Source: Vibrio gazogenes (lineage in GTDB: Bacteria > Pseudomonadota > Gammaproteobacteria > Enterobacterales > Vibrionaceae). Taken from it: DNA of 64,000 nucleotides. The notes under the pieces were generated by a model. It was given only the letters and a program-made list of their open reading frames with translations. It searched no databases and was not told the DNA's origin. Shown piece by piece: positions 52,646 through 61,051 of the stretch (the stretch's first letter is position 1; each line of letters begins with the position of its first letter). The translations under genes and the position numbers were made by a program. The stretch covers positions 2,790,001 through 2,854,000 of the forward strand of contig NZ_CP018835.1 of NCBI RefSeq assembly GCF_002196515.1, in the 5' to 3' direction.

Positions 52646-53989
52646 ATGCTTTTTCAATTGCCTGTTTTTTTATTATTTTTTTCATCTGTATTGTTGACTG
52701 TTCGGCTGGTTCGTGACAATCGATGGCAAAAAATTATTCTATTGATGTGTAGTATATTTTTCTACGCATATTGGAATGTTCATTATATTTATATATTGAT
52801 TTTTTACATTATTTTGGGTGTTCTGTCATGTCAGTTGTTGATTCAACGAAAAAAATCACTCGCTCTTTTAGTTATAATTAGCTTAATTCCCTTAATGTTT
52901 TTTAAATATACTGATTTTGTACTAGAAAGTATTGGGTTAGATATGAGGCTTGGACTCGGTCTTCCATTAGGTCTTTCGTTTATTACTTTTACATTAATCA
53001 GTATGATGGTTGATTTTTCCCGTTCTTCCAAGAAAAAATTTACGGTTTTGGACATTAGTCTCTATATTAGTTTTTTTCCACATTTAATCGCTGGACCCAT
53101 TTTAAGAAGCCGAGAGTTAATCCCACAGCTTTCCAAAATTAAAGTGTCTTGGCAGAATATTGTTTATAATCTGCCTCTGTTCTCAGTTGGAATGATAAAA
53201 AAAGTTTTGATTGCAGATCAGATCGGGGCTTATGTTCACCCTATATTCTTGAATCCGGAATCAAATGATAGTGTTAGTTTATTGATTGCTGCGATTGGGT
53301 TCAGTGTCCAGATTTATTGTGATTTCAGCGCCTACTCGGATATGGCGATTGCAACAGCGGGTGCTTTGGGGATTCGCTTTCCTGAAAATTTTCATTCTCC
53401 TTATTTGTCCCACTCGCTTACGGAAACATGGAAACGTTGGCATATGACCTTGAGCTTTTGGCTGCGAGATTATATTTTCATCCCTTTGGTACGCCATTTC
53501 CGTAATACTTTGCCCTATATGCCGATTTTTATCACAATGTTGATTTCGGGATTGTGGCATGGTGCTAACTGGAATTTTGTTTTGTGGGGCGGGATTCAGG
53601 GCGTTATCATGATTTTGGAAAAGTACAGTGGTTATGAACGGTTTGTGGAAGCGAATAAATATGTGAAGCTGTTAGGGATCATATGGAACTTTTCTGTTTG
53701 GACACTATTACTGATATTGTTTCGTAACCCATCTCTTGATATGGCGATGTCTTATTATCAATCATTATTTTCTTTTCATATGGATCCCATAACATCGAAA
53801 GAGCTCGGTATCCTGATTTTGATTGTATTAACGCTAGCTCTACATGCATTGGATAGTGCTGACTATGTACGAACTAAATTGGTTAAAATCCCATTTTACA
53901 TATCCGTTCCAATTATGATTACGATTATTCTGGGCTGCTCAATGGTTGCCGCACAGAGACCAGAAAGTTTTTATTATTTTGACTTTTAA
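52646..53989 (+). CDS. MBOAT-family O-acyltransferase (AlgI/DltB-like)
   Basis: 447-aa polytopic membrane acyltransferase with about 11 helices. Core motifs: FFPHLIAGPILR, SVQIYCDFSAYSDMAIATAGALGIRFPENF, TETWKRWHMTLSFWLRDYIFIPL and catalytic His305 in SGLWHGANWNFVLWGG. Members such as AlgI and DltB move acyl groups across or at the membrane onto surface polymers; DltB takes its acyl group from a carrier protein. It follows the carbamoyltransferase and is followed 1 base later by an SGNH protein, like DltB with DltD or AlgI with AlgJ/X. Confidence 0.92.
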   Translation: MLFQLPVFLLFFSSVLLTVRLVRDNRWQKIILLMCSIFFYAYWNVHYIYILIFYIILGVLSCQLLIQRKKSLALLVIISLIPLMFFKYTDFVLESIGLDMRLGLGLPLGLSFITFTLISMMVDFSRSSKKKFTVLDISLYISFFPHLIAGPILRSRELIPQLSKIKVSWQNIVYNLPLFSVGMIKKVLIADQIGAYVHPIFLNPESNDSVSLLIAAIGFSVQIYCDFSAYSDMAIATAGALGIRFPENFHSPYLSHSLTETWKRWHMTLSFWLRDYIFIPLVRHFRNTLPYMPIFITMLISGLWHGANWNFVLWGGIQGVIMILEKYSGYERFVEANKYVKLLGIIWNFSVWTLLLILFRNPSLDMAMSYYQSLFSFHMDPITSKELGILILIVLTLALHALDSADYVRTKLVKIPFYISVPIMITIILGCSMVAAQRPESFYYFDF

Positions 53990-53990
53990 T

Positions 53991-55046
53991 ATGATGAAAA
54001 AAATTAAATATTCTATTGCGCTATTATTTTTTATTGTATTGCTTGGCTTGCTTGTTGATGCAGGAAGTGATTTGCTATTGTATGCTAGAGGTTATTATCG
54101 GTCGGTAAGTGAAAAGGATAATTTTATCCAAAATTTACCTAAAAATCTAGATCGTCAGAAATATGCTAAGTATTATGATGATACCCGTGCTCTCGAAACT
54201 TATTATCTTCCATATATAGGGGGTGTCATTCGACCGGGAGAGTATGGAATATATAAAATTGATGAATTTGGTAGAAGGGAGTACAGTTATCATGCTTCTA
54301 GAAAACAAACAAAGAGTATATTAGTCTTAGGGGCTTCTCAAAGTTTTGGTTTCTATAATTCTTCCGATACAACATTAGTTTATTATCTTGCAGAGCTATT
54401 GCCTGAATATAGGATTGATAATTATTCATCACCAGGACAGGAGGTCTCTCAGAATCTTGCTAATTGGCAAAGAATTCATAATACTAAAGACCATCATTAT
54501 GATTTAGCTATTATTGTTAACGGACCGGTTGACTATATAGTTGAATATGCAAAGTTTAAAAATGTAAAAGTTAAGGAAAGAGATAATGAGATAGCACTGG
54601 TTTCTTTTCTACGTTTAGTTAAAAATAAAATTAAAAATATAGTTTTAAAATCTGGCTATGATATTTCATTACGTGATATGGAATATTATGAAACTGCAAT
54701 TCCGAAGAAAATAATGAGTGGATTTGAAGACATCATAGATTATGGTGCTGACTTAAATGTAAAAACTTTGATCTTTATTCCTCCGTCGGTGTGGGGGAAT
54801 GAAGATAGTATGGATAATATTCGAAAAAATATAACAGAAAATGAATTTATGAACACTATAGCAAGGAATTTATCTAATCTATCTAGAAAAAACAGTCATG
54901 TTATTGATATGTCTAATATATTTGACGATAAAAAGGAGCTGTTTTTTATAGATGCTGGCAGTCATCTGACCCCGAATGGGAATAAAATATTAGCTCAAAA
55001 GATAGCACGTTACATAAAATCCAATGATAAAGCTTTTAATAAATGA
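53991..55046 (+). CDS. SGNH-fold membrane-anchored protein (DltD/AlgX-like role)
   Basis: 351 aa with an N-terminal anchor (YSIALLFFIVLLGLLVDAGS) and a divergent SGNH domain: candidate nucleophile Ser116 in VLGASQSFGFYN, SSPGQEV, and the C-terminal DAGSHLTPNGN with Asp/His. The start one base after the MBOAT stop indicates translational coupling. Markedly AT-rich compared with neighbours, suggesting transfer. Likely completes acyl transfer with the MBOAT protein. Convergent with the ACP gene. Confidence 0.8.
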   Translation: MMKKIKYSIALLFFIVLLGLLVDAGSDLLLYARGYYRSVSEKDNFIQNLPKNLDRQKYAKYYDDTRALETYYLPYIGGVIRPGEYGIYKIDEFGRREYSYHASRKQTKSILVLGASQSFGFYNSSDTTLVYYLAELLPEYRIDNYSSPGQEVSQNLANWQRIHNTKDHHYDLAIIVNGPVDYIVEYAKFKNVKVKERDNEIALVSFLRLVKNKIKNIVLKSGYDISLRDMEYYETAIPKKIMSGFEDIIDYGADLNVKTLIFIPPSVWGNEDSMDNIRKNITENEFMNTIARNLSNLSRKNSHVIDMSNIFDDKKELFFIDAGSHLTPNGNKILAQKIARYIKSNDKAFNK

Positions 55047-55049
55047 TTC

Positions 55050-55077
55050 CACAAAAATAAGGTGTGCTATTTTTGTG
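55050..55077. terminator. Bidirectional terminator between SGNH and ACP genes
   Basis: Perfect 10-bp stem CACAAAAATA / TATTTTTGTG with an 8-base loop, overlapping the ACP stop codon and starting 4 bases after the SGNH stop. A-rich on one arm and T-rich on the other, so it can serve both strands. Confidence 0.7.
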
Positions 55078-55321
55078 AAATTATGTACTGCTCAATTAAA
55101 TTAATAGTATCTATTTGTTTGAATACTTCATTATCTGAAGATGAAGTATAAATATTGTATTCATCTTCAAGGAATAATGTTAACTCTGCGATGTCAAGTG
55201 AGTCGAAGAGATTTGATTCGATAAGCGAGTCATCATCATTGATATTAACATCAGCTTCTTGCCCATTTTTTTTCAGTAAGTACTGGACAAATTCTCTTAT
55301 TTTTTCTTTATTACTTTCCAT
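55067..55321 (-). CDS. Acyl carrier protein-like protein
   Basis: 84-aa acidic carrier protein. Ser41 in NLFDSLDIAELTLFLEDEY is the expected 4'-phosphopantetheine attachment site (DSL motif). The ATG at 55321 has GAGGG upstream; a TTG ten codons earlier is rejected. It is far from fatty-acid genes and lies tail-to-tail with an MBOAT/SGNH pair, so it probably carries the acyl or aminoacyl group that the MBOAT protein uses, as DltC does for DltB. No loading enzyme (DltA-like ligase) is in the window. Confidence 0.85.
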   Translation of the reverse strand: MESNKEKIREFVQYLLKKNGQEADVNINDDDSLIESNLFDSLDIAELTLFLEDEYNIYTSSSDNEVFKQIDTINLIEQYIISQK

Positions 55322-55461
55322 GGCGCCCTCTACTGACAATATATGTTTCAATTATATAATCTATAACCGCATTATAACATTCACACTATAGTATATTTTT
55401 AGGTATCTATCATATAAATAGGTTTTTACGATTGTTTATTTCAAATGATTCATCTTTTCAT

Positions 55462-55564
55462 ATATACCCAAGTAACCTCAAGATGCCGGATTCAGAGTGT
55501 CTTCAATCGGCGTCATTCAAGGAAAATGTCGGCAGGAATGGCCTTTCCATTTCAATGGGTATAT
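55462..55564. repeat. 103-bp MITE-like intergenic element
   Basis: Bounded by ATATACCCA (55462-55470) and TGGGTATAT (55556-55564) as inverted ends, beginning ATATACCCAAGTAACCTCAA, a string I recognise as frequent in Vibrio intergenic DNA. It contains an internal short hairpin (GGAATGGCCTTTCCATT). No coding content. Confidence 0.65.
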
Positions 55565-55753
55565 GCGGTTCTTTAGGCGAGTATCAATGATGTCAAAGCA
55601 TATACGTCATGTACTTTCTGAATGAGACGTGGGAGACTGAACACAGCTTAACGCTGAGGTAAAATAGCGATGATAAACGGTTCATCTCAACACAGAATGA
55701 ATGTGGTTGTGATGATCATTGGGCCCGGATCTCGGAGAACGTCGGTAAGAGTG

Positions 55754-56182
55754 ATGACAGAACAGCAGCAAACGAAAAAAGCATCAGGGATGCATTTATG
55801 GGTTTATAAACTCATTGCGATCGTCAGTCTGATTTTGGCGATTATCGGTGCTGTTTTACCGGGCCTGCCTACAACCGAATTTGTTATTTTATGTGCATGG
55901 GCATCAGCGAAAGGTTCTCCTACGATTCACCGTTTTTTAATGTCGAAACCCTTTTTCCGTAACATGATAGAAAACTGGCAAAACGGTAAAGTCATCTCCA
56001 GAAAGAATAAGATTTTGTCAGCGGTATCGATGTCGGTTTGTCTACTGATTTTATTGTTGCATAAGGTTGCCTGGATCTGGGTAGCGGTATCGACTATCGG
56101 TATGTTGATCGGCAGTTACTACATCTGGAGGCGTCCGGAAAAAGTGCCGGACTCTCAGGCCCTCAGCAAAGATGAGCTCTGA
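55754..56182 (+). CDS. ybaN: YbaN-family (DUF454) inner-membrane protein
   Basis: About 142-aa small membrane protein. DUF454 pattern is clear: VSLILAIIGAVLPGLPTTEFVILCAWASAKGSPTIHRFLM, then FFRNMIENWQNGKVISRKNKI, and two C-terminal helices. The ATG at 55754 (MTEQQQ) gives a normal length; upstream in-frame ATGs at 55670 and 55712 would add an unlikely tail. Function in general unknown. Monocistronic. Confidence 0.87.
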   Translation: MTEQQQTKKASGMHLWVYKLIAIVSLILAIIGAVLPGLPTTEFVILCAWASAKGSPTIHRFLMSKPFFRNMIENWQNGKVISRKNKILSAVSMSVCLLILLLHKVAWIWVAVSTIGMLIGSYYIWRRPEKVPDSQALSKDEL

Positions 56183-56612
56183 TCCCTCTGCGCAGCTTTG
56201 TCCGATGCGCTGGCTGCACTGATTCTTTTCTTACGACTTTCCTTATTACGACCTCCCTCATCTGGTTGCATTTTATCTTATATTCATGCTGGTATTTGTT
56301 ACAGGTGAGTGGGAAACCGACCAAGACCCGTCGGAATCGGTTGAGCCGGTGTTCGGTATCGGTCCGATTGATTTTTAACTGAAGCAGGGCGAACGGGTGC
56401 TTTGGGTGAGGCAGCCACGATGGCTGAGGTCATATCATATTTAAGGCTATATAAGAAAAATAACGCATATGCCACATATGACACAAATTTAGTATGGTTT
56501 TTTGTTATTATCTGTTCCGTTGGCTGAAGGACCTCATTGTCTTGCATTCTTTATCGTCACTTCCGTTGTAGCCACTTCATCTATTTTTATTCTTCAATCA
56601 TGGAACATCGTC
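56183..56612. other. Intergenic region with short unassigned frames
   Basis: 430 bases between ybaN and the PPC protein. A plus-strand frame reading GEWETDQDPSESVEPVFGIG and ending in IDF at about 56369 has an ATG at 56286 but no Shine-Dalgarno; its acidic, low-complexity look makes it a weak candidate for a 30-aa peptide or a gene remnant. AT-rich promoter-like DNA lies at 56440-56510. Confidence 0.35.
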
Positions 56613-58016
56613 ATGAAATATACGTTCTACAAGAGAAATATTCAGGCATTATTTAGCTGTTGTCTGTTGATATCCACTTATACTTATTCTCAACCCCAAC
56701 TGCTGTCTGAACCCGTTCAGCTTCAGATTAAACCCATGACTCAGTCTGAGAGTGATTCTCAATTTGGTGTTAATAGCGCGCCACAATCTTTTGCCCAATC
56801 ACTTGATATCATTCAGCTCAATCATCTCGATGAGGCTGAATCAATATTACCAACCGCGGCATCTGATGCCACACCACCGAACTTTTCAATAGCTTTAAAC
56901 AATAGCTACAAAGATACGTTGACTGCCGACTCTCCTGAACATTGGTATTCTTTCAGTGCCAATGAAGCAGGAAAGGTCACTGTGATTGCGTCGCAGATTC
57001 CGAATAACATGACTTACAAAGCGTATTTGTATAGCAAACCATCGGGAGATCCAGCGAGCGATTATACCTCTGCTGGCTTTTCAATCATTCCTGGCGCTGA
57101 ACGACAACAAATTAGTGCGACGAGCACTGTTGCGAGCGACTACATTTTAGTGCTTCGCTCTGAAGGTGATAACTATGGTGATAGTTTTGTTCTCACTACT
57201 GCATTTTCAACGACATACGATGCCAATGAGCCAAATGATAACTTCTGGCAGGCGACGGATGCTGACATCTCGAAACCCATCACCGGGCAAATGGACAATC
57301 TGTATGACCTTGATGTGTATAAAATTGAGGTTGCTACACAGAAACAACTGATTTTTGCGCTCACCGGAGAAGGTTATGGTCATTATAAAGCTGAACTATT
57401 TAATGCGAATGGTCAGAGTCTCGGGGTGATCAATGATAAAGACCTAGCCTCAGCAACACTGACTGCGGGGACTTATTATTGGGCGGTTATGGCATCCGGT
57501 GACAAAGTGGTTGCTACTGATACCTATACCCTGACTACCACTGAAAAATTGGCGGGTCTATCACTTAGCGTTACGACGGATCAATATTCTTCCAGAAGAA
57601 TCGATTATGGTCAGGGTGATTACTTTGCACTTAAATCCTATGCCACCATTAAAGGGCAGGCGATCAATTCAGCAGGAGAGCCGATTGCTTCTACAAAATT
57701 GAAGTTTGAGTTTCAAAGTAATGCCGGTAAATCCTTGAATGAAGTTGCCTGGACGACAACAGACGCAAACGGTAATTTTGAACTCAAGGTCATATCCCCT
57801 GCGGATTACGGTCGTCTTTCATTCTATGGCCCTGTCTATACCTATCATTATGATCTTCATGCGTTAGTTATTTATGTTGACTATGGCGGCAAATTATCAA
57901 CGATCCCTCAGATGGTCATAGACGAAACATCATATGATGGTAGCAACTCAAAATACACAACAGACAAGAGCTATATTATTTTTTATGACATCGCTCATCT
58001 GACATATCATGGGTAA
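56613..58016 (+). CDS. Secreted protein with PPC-type domains and an Ig-like domain
   Basis: 467-aa exported protein. A signal peptide (ALFSCCLLISTYTYS) is followed by a linker, two bacterial pre-peptidase-C-like beta domains (about residues 90-195 with HWYSFSANEAGKVTV..., and 200-305 with YDANEPNDNFWQATDADI, DVYKIEV and AGTYYWAV) and a C-terminal Ig/carboxypeptidase-regulatory-like domain (GQAINSAGEPIASTKLKFEF...DANGNFELKV). PPC domains usually flank secreted proteases, but no catalytic domain is present here. The ATG at 56613 is preferred; upstream in-frame sequence back to 56502 looks non-coding. A strong terminator follows. Confidence 0.78.
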   Translation: MKYTFYKRNIQALFSCCLLISTYTYSQPQLLSEPVQLQIKPMTQSESDSQFGVNSAPQSFAQSLDIIQLNHLDEAESILPTAASDATPPNFSIALNNSYKDTLTADSPEHWYSFSANEAGKVTVIASQIPNNMTYKAYLYSKPSGDPASDYTSAGFSIIPGAERQQISATSTVASDYILVLRSEGDNYGDSFVLTTAFSTTYDANEPNDNFWQATDADISKPITGQMDNLYDLDVYKIEVATQKQLIFALTGEGYGHYKAELFNANGQSLGVINDKDLASATLTAGTYYWAVMASGDKVVATDTYTLTTTEKLAGLSLSVTTDQYSSRRIDYGQGDYFALKSYATIKGQAINSAGEPIASTKLKFEFQSNAGKSLNEVAWTTTDANGNFELKVISPADYGRLSFYGPVYTYHYDLHALVIYVDYGGKLSTIPQMVIDETSYDGSNSKYTTDKSYIIFYDIAHLTYHG

Positions 58017-58040
58017 TGCCCACAGAGTTGATTAACACGA

Positions 58041-58077
58041 CCTGTTTCTGGGGTTACGCCCGGAAACAGGTTTTTTA
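58041..58077 (+). terminator. Terminator of the PPC-domain gene
   Basis: CCTGTTTC / GAAACAGG stem with an inner GGG/CCC pairing, followed by TTTTTTAT, 24 bases past the stop codon. Confidence 0.88.
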
Positions 58078-58226
58078 TATTATGCATCATGATAAACCGT
58101 TGGGCGGAGGTGATGCGTGATAGCTCAATCCCCGTTGCCCGAATGCGATGCTGATGGTCCAAAAATATTCGGTACGCTCCCTCGGCAGCGGCAGGTATGC
58201 AACATCACCCAGCTCATGTTGTCGCG

Positions 58227-58799
58227 TCAGAAAAATTTAATCGCACCGCGTCCGCCAACCCCATCATGTGCTGTGGATTCAGATTCGTCCGAGGGTGTTT
58301 CCTTTTCCGGGTTTTTGTCGGCAAGACGATTACTTTTGGCGGAATTCTGCCCTTGTTCAGGCTGATAATGTTTGCCAATGATTAGCTCATTGTTATTGGT
58401 TTTTCTCTGTTTCGATTGAGATGATTTTTTGTTCGCTGACGTTTTTTTCGCGGGGGTATTTTTGCCTTTACGCTGCGAAGTCTGCTCTGGAACAGGCTCA
58501 GCCAGAGCGGGTTCATCAACGGGGGCATCACAAATCACGAGATAGTACTCACCGTTGAATTCGACCAGATCACCATCGTACATTTTACGGCGTTTACGCC
58601 GTTCGAGTTCGCCATTCACCACGACATATCCCTCAGCAATGGCATATTTGGCTTCCCCTCCGCCACTGACGACATCCGCTATCTTAAGGACTTTATACAG
58701 TTCGATGGGCTGACTGTTGACTTCAATGCCAATCGCTTCGATTTCGATTTCAATTTCTGTTTCTGCCGCTTCATCAGCGTGGTGTTCATTATTTTGCAT
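58227..58799 (-). CDS. S4-domain RNA-binding protein with basic low-complexity tail
   Basis: 190 aa. An acidic repeat leader (ETEIEIEIEAIGIEV) precedes an S4 RNA-binding domain of YbcJ/RluB-like type (IELYKVLKIADVVSGGGEAKYAIAEGYVVVNGELERRKRRKMYDGDLVEF), then about 90 residues rich in Lys, Ser, Thr and Asn, predicted disordered. YbcJ proteins are about 70 aa, so both extensions are unusual. Likely binds rRNA or tRNA. Convergent with the PPC gene. Confidence 0.83.
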   Translation of the reverse strand: MQNNEHHADEAAETEIEIEIEAIGIEVNSQPIELYKVLKIADVVSGGGEAKYAIAEGYVVVNGELERRKRRKMYDGDLVEFNGEYYLVICDAPVDEPALAEPVPEQTSQRKGKNTPAKKTSANKKSSQSKQRKTNNNELIIGKHYQPEQGQNSAKSNRLADKNPEKETPSDESESTAHDGVGGRGAIKFF

Positions 58800-59160
58800 C
58801 GGTAAATTCTGAGTGATGATTGAAGGGCAGAGTGTATCGGTTTGCCGCAGAAAGTGACAATGCTATTTCTCGAAAAGGGGCTTTCGGGGCAGGGATGGTT
58901 TAGGAGATAGAGGGTTAGGGCAGACACTTTTACGTTTTTTCTTGAGCGCTTACGGGGACAGACACGTTTGCACTTTTACTTTGTGTATGCTGCTGCCGAT
59001 GCAAAGGCGCAGCTGATTTCGGGCTAGCTGCGGTTTTGGGCAGCAACGGTTTGGGATAGCCCTGATCCTGAAGATGAGAGCCCCAACATACAGGCGCTGC
59101 AACAATCTGGCAGCGCGCTTCGGCCATCATCCGGTTTGTATGTGGCGCACAATACATCTG
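58800..59160. other. Intergenic region with a REP-like motif
   Basis: 361 bases between the S4 gene and the chemoreceptor gene. It holds TTACGGGGACAGACACG at 58950-58966, related to the two copies at 35647-35696. A minus-strand frame at 58930-59157 starts 4 bases after the chemoreceptor stop but has no Shine-Dalgarno or recognisable similarity. Confidence 0.45.
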
Positions 59161-60702
59161 TTACCGACTGAATTGCTGTACCAGTCGCTGTAAACTTTCC
59201 AGTCGTGTTACAAGAATATTGGTTCGATCAACCGATGATGACGAGAGGGATTTTGTTGACTGAATGGCATCATTCATCCGAATCACATGTTCGTTGATCC
59301 CCTGAGTCACTTGGACTTGTTCGGTAATGGCTTGTGCTGTGTATGAACTTTGCTCACCGATAGAGACCAAGTCATTCACAATCGCCTCGAATGATTCCTT
59401 GCTTTGTTGTGATTTGGCGACGCTTTGCTCAGAAGCTTGCACCCCTTCTTCCATTAATTGTCCCGTTTTATTGACGGTGGTTTGCAGTTCTTCAATTTTC
59501 GAGCGAATGTCTCCGACAGATGTGCTTGTTTTGGCTGAGAGAGCTCGGACTTCATCTGCGACCACGGCGAAGCCGCGTCCATGCTCACCGGCTCTTGCGG
59601 CTTCTATTGCGGCATTGAGAGCCAATAAGTTGGTTTGTTCGGCAATACCTTGAATCATTTCCAGAATCGTTTCGATGCCATGAACGTCATGGTAAAGTTG
59701 TTCCAGTGCGGTTTTCGAATGGGTGAGATGCTGACTCAGGAGATGGACGGTGTGGACGGCTTCGTCGATGGTCTGGGTGCCTTCCCGTGCTTGCTCTTGT
59801 GCGTCGCTAGCAAATTCAGCACTGTGTTTTGCCTGTTTAGAGACTTCATCAATGGAGGCCAACATTTCTTCAGCAGACACGGCCATTGCACGGGTTGCTG
59901 CTTCTTGTCCATTCAGTTCTCGATCAATCAACTGGCGGTTGTGAACTTCTTCATTGGCTGTTTCGAGCAGCGTGGCGGATGTTTCTTTGGCTCTCGCAGT
60001 CGCGGCTCTTAACTCAGCACGCTTCATCATTAGTGCTAATTCGATGCGAGAGAGATCATCACAATACCCTGTATACGGTTGTTCCATGAGGGGGTTGTTG
60101 TAATGCTCTTTTGCCAATTCATTCAAGGCTGTCATGCGTTGTTTCAGTCGCAATGAACATGCAATCTGGAGCAGGATCGATGGGATCATCACCCCGAGCA
60201 TCAGTGGGGCAGATAAAGTCGTAAAAGCAAAAACGATTAGGGTGAGCAACTGTATCAGCATGAGCCCGAATGAGAGATTCATCCATTGGGTGCGTCTGAT
60301 GGTGACAGCACCTTTTTTCAGACGACGATAAAGTGATGCCGCCCGTGAAATCTGTGCATCTGTCGGTTGTGTTCTGACGGATTGATACTCGTAGATCTTG
60401 CCATCTTTGCCCATGATGGGGGTGACAAAAGCCGAGACCCAATAATGACCGGAATTTTTACATTGATTCTTGACCAGCCCCATCCAGCTTTTGCCGGATT
60501 GTATATAGTCCCATAACTGGCCAAAAGCCGCCTTTGGCATGTCGTCATGGCGAATGACATTATGGGGTTTACCGAGGAGTTCCGTTTCTTGATAACCGGC
60601 AACCTGGCAAAAAACTTCATTGCAGCAGGTGATATGACTGTCGGGGGAAGTGGTTGAGATGAGACTGTCATTCTCTGAAAACCTGACTCTTTTGTCTGTC
60701 AT
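59161..60702 (-). CDS. Aer-like PAS-containing methyl-accepting chemotaxis protein
   Basis: 513-aa energy-taxis-type receptor. N-terminal PAS domain (residues about 8-115: [33 protein letters not shown]... and [13 protein letters not shown]) of the FAD-binding Aer kind with no periplasmic domain; a hydrophobic hairpin at about 148-185 anchors it; then a HAMP-like linker and the signalling domain with the hairpin tip [32 protein letters not shown]. Reports redox state to CheA/CheW for swimming toward favourable oxygen. No che genes nearby. Confidence 0.93.
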   Translation of the reverse strand: MTDKRVRFSENDSLISTTSPDSHITCCNEVFCQVAGYQETELLGKPHNVIRHDDMPKAAFGQLWDYIQSGKSWMGLVKNQCKNSGHYWVSAFVTPIMGKDGKIYEYQSVRTQPTDAQISRAASLYRRLKKGAVTIRRTQWMNLSFGLMLIQLLTLIVFAFTTLSAPLMLGVMIPSILLQIACSLRLKQRMTALNELAKEHYNNPLMEQPYTGYCDDLSRIELALMMKRAELRAATARAKETSATLLETANEEVHNRQLIDRELNGQEAATRAMAVSAEEMLASIDEVSKQAKHSAEFASDAQEQAREGTQTIDEAVHTVHLLSQHLTHSKTALEQLYHDVHGIETILEMIQGIAEQTNLLALNAAIEAARAGEHGRGFAVVADEVRALSAKTSTSVGDIRSKIEELQTTVNKTGQLMEEGVQASEQSVAKSQQSKESFEAIVNDLVSIGEQSSYTAQAITEQVQVTQGINEHVIRMNDAIQSTKSLSSSSVDRTNILVTRLESLQRLVQQFSR

Positions 60703-60943
60703 CGTAATCTCTTTATTATCGCTCTATCCGTGATGATGAATGCGGCTTTTCTGGATGAAATAAGCACAGTGATGGGGATGCATCTTAGATTATAATTCTA
60801 TCAAATAAATGTGACGGAACGTTGATATGGGTCATTAAGTGATCGCTATTGATGTTGTGTCGTTTATGCTGTGCTGGACTGCACAGTTATATGATCTTGC
60901 ATTGATAGCGTTTCAAATTACATGCTATGTTGGTAGAAAACAT

Positions 60944-60972
60944 GGATTGCGAATGCACAAGCATGCAAAACC
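60944..60972 (+). promoter_or_regulatory. Ribonucleic antiterminator (RAT) of the bgl-type operon
   Basis: 29-base element opening GGATTGCGAATGCAC and closing GCATGCAAAACC, matching the LicT/BglG-type RAT consensus (GGATTG...GCAAAACC). Its 3' end overlaps the left arm of the terminator at 60967-61032, so the two folds exclude each other. Confidence 0.85.
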
Positions 60973-61032
60973 TGAAGTTTTCGAAACATTTACTACGACT
61001 AGTACTGTTTTGAAGTCTTCAGGTTTTTTTTT
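60967..61032 (+). terminator. Conditional terminator before bglG
   Basis: Stem AAAACCTGAAG (60967-60977) with CTTCAGGTTTT (61017-61027), 39-base loop, and a run of T ending at about 61032. Ends 20 bases before the antiterminator gene; a BglG-type protein bound to the RAT would prevent its formation. Confidence 0.88.
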
Positions 61033-61051
61033 ATATGAAGAATGGGTTTAG

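Noticed and set aside
56299..56547. 82-aa minus-strand frame between ybaN and the PPC gene
   Set aside because: No signal, motif or ribosome-binding site; the region also carries a plus-strand fragment and promoter-like DNA.
58930..59157. 75-aa minus-strand frame directly after the Aer-like gene
   Set aside because: It starts 4 bases after the receptor stop but lacks a Shine-Dalgarno and any recognisable motif, and it overlaps a REP-like sequence; more likely chance.
60839..61051. 70-aa plus-strand frame before bglG
   Set aside because: It covers the RAT and terminator, which explain the sequence; no Shine-Dalgarno and odd composition.
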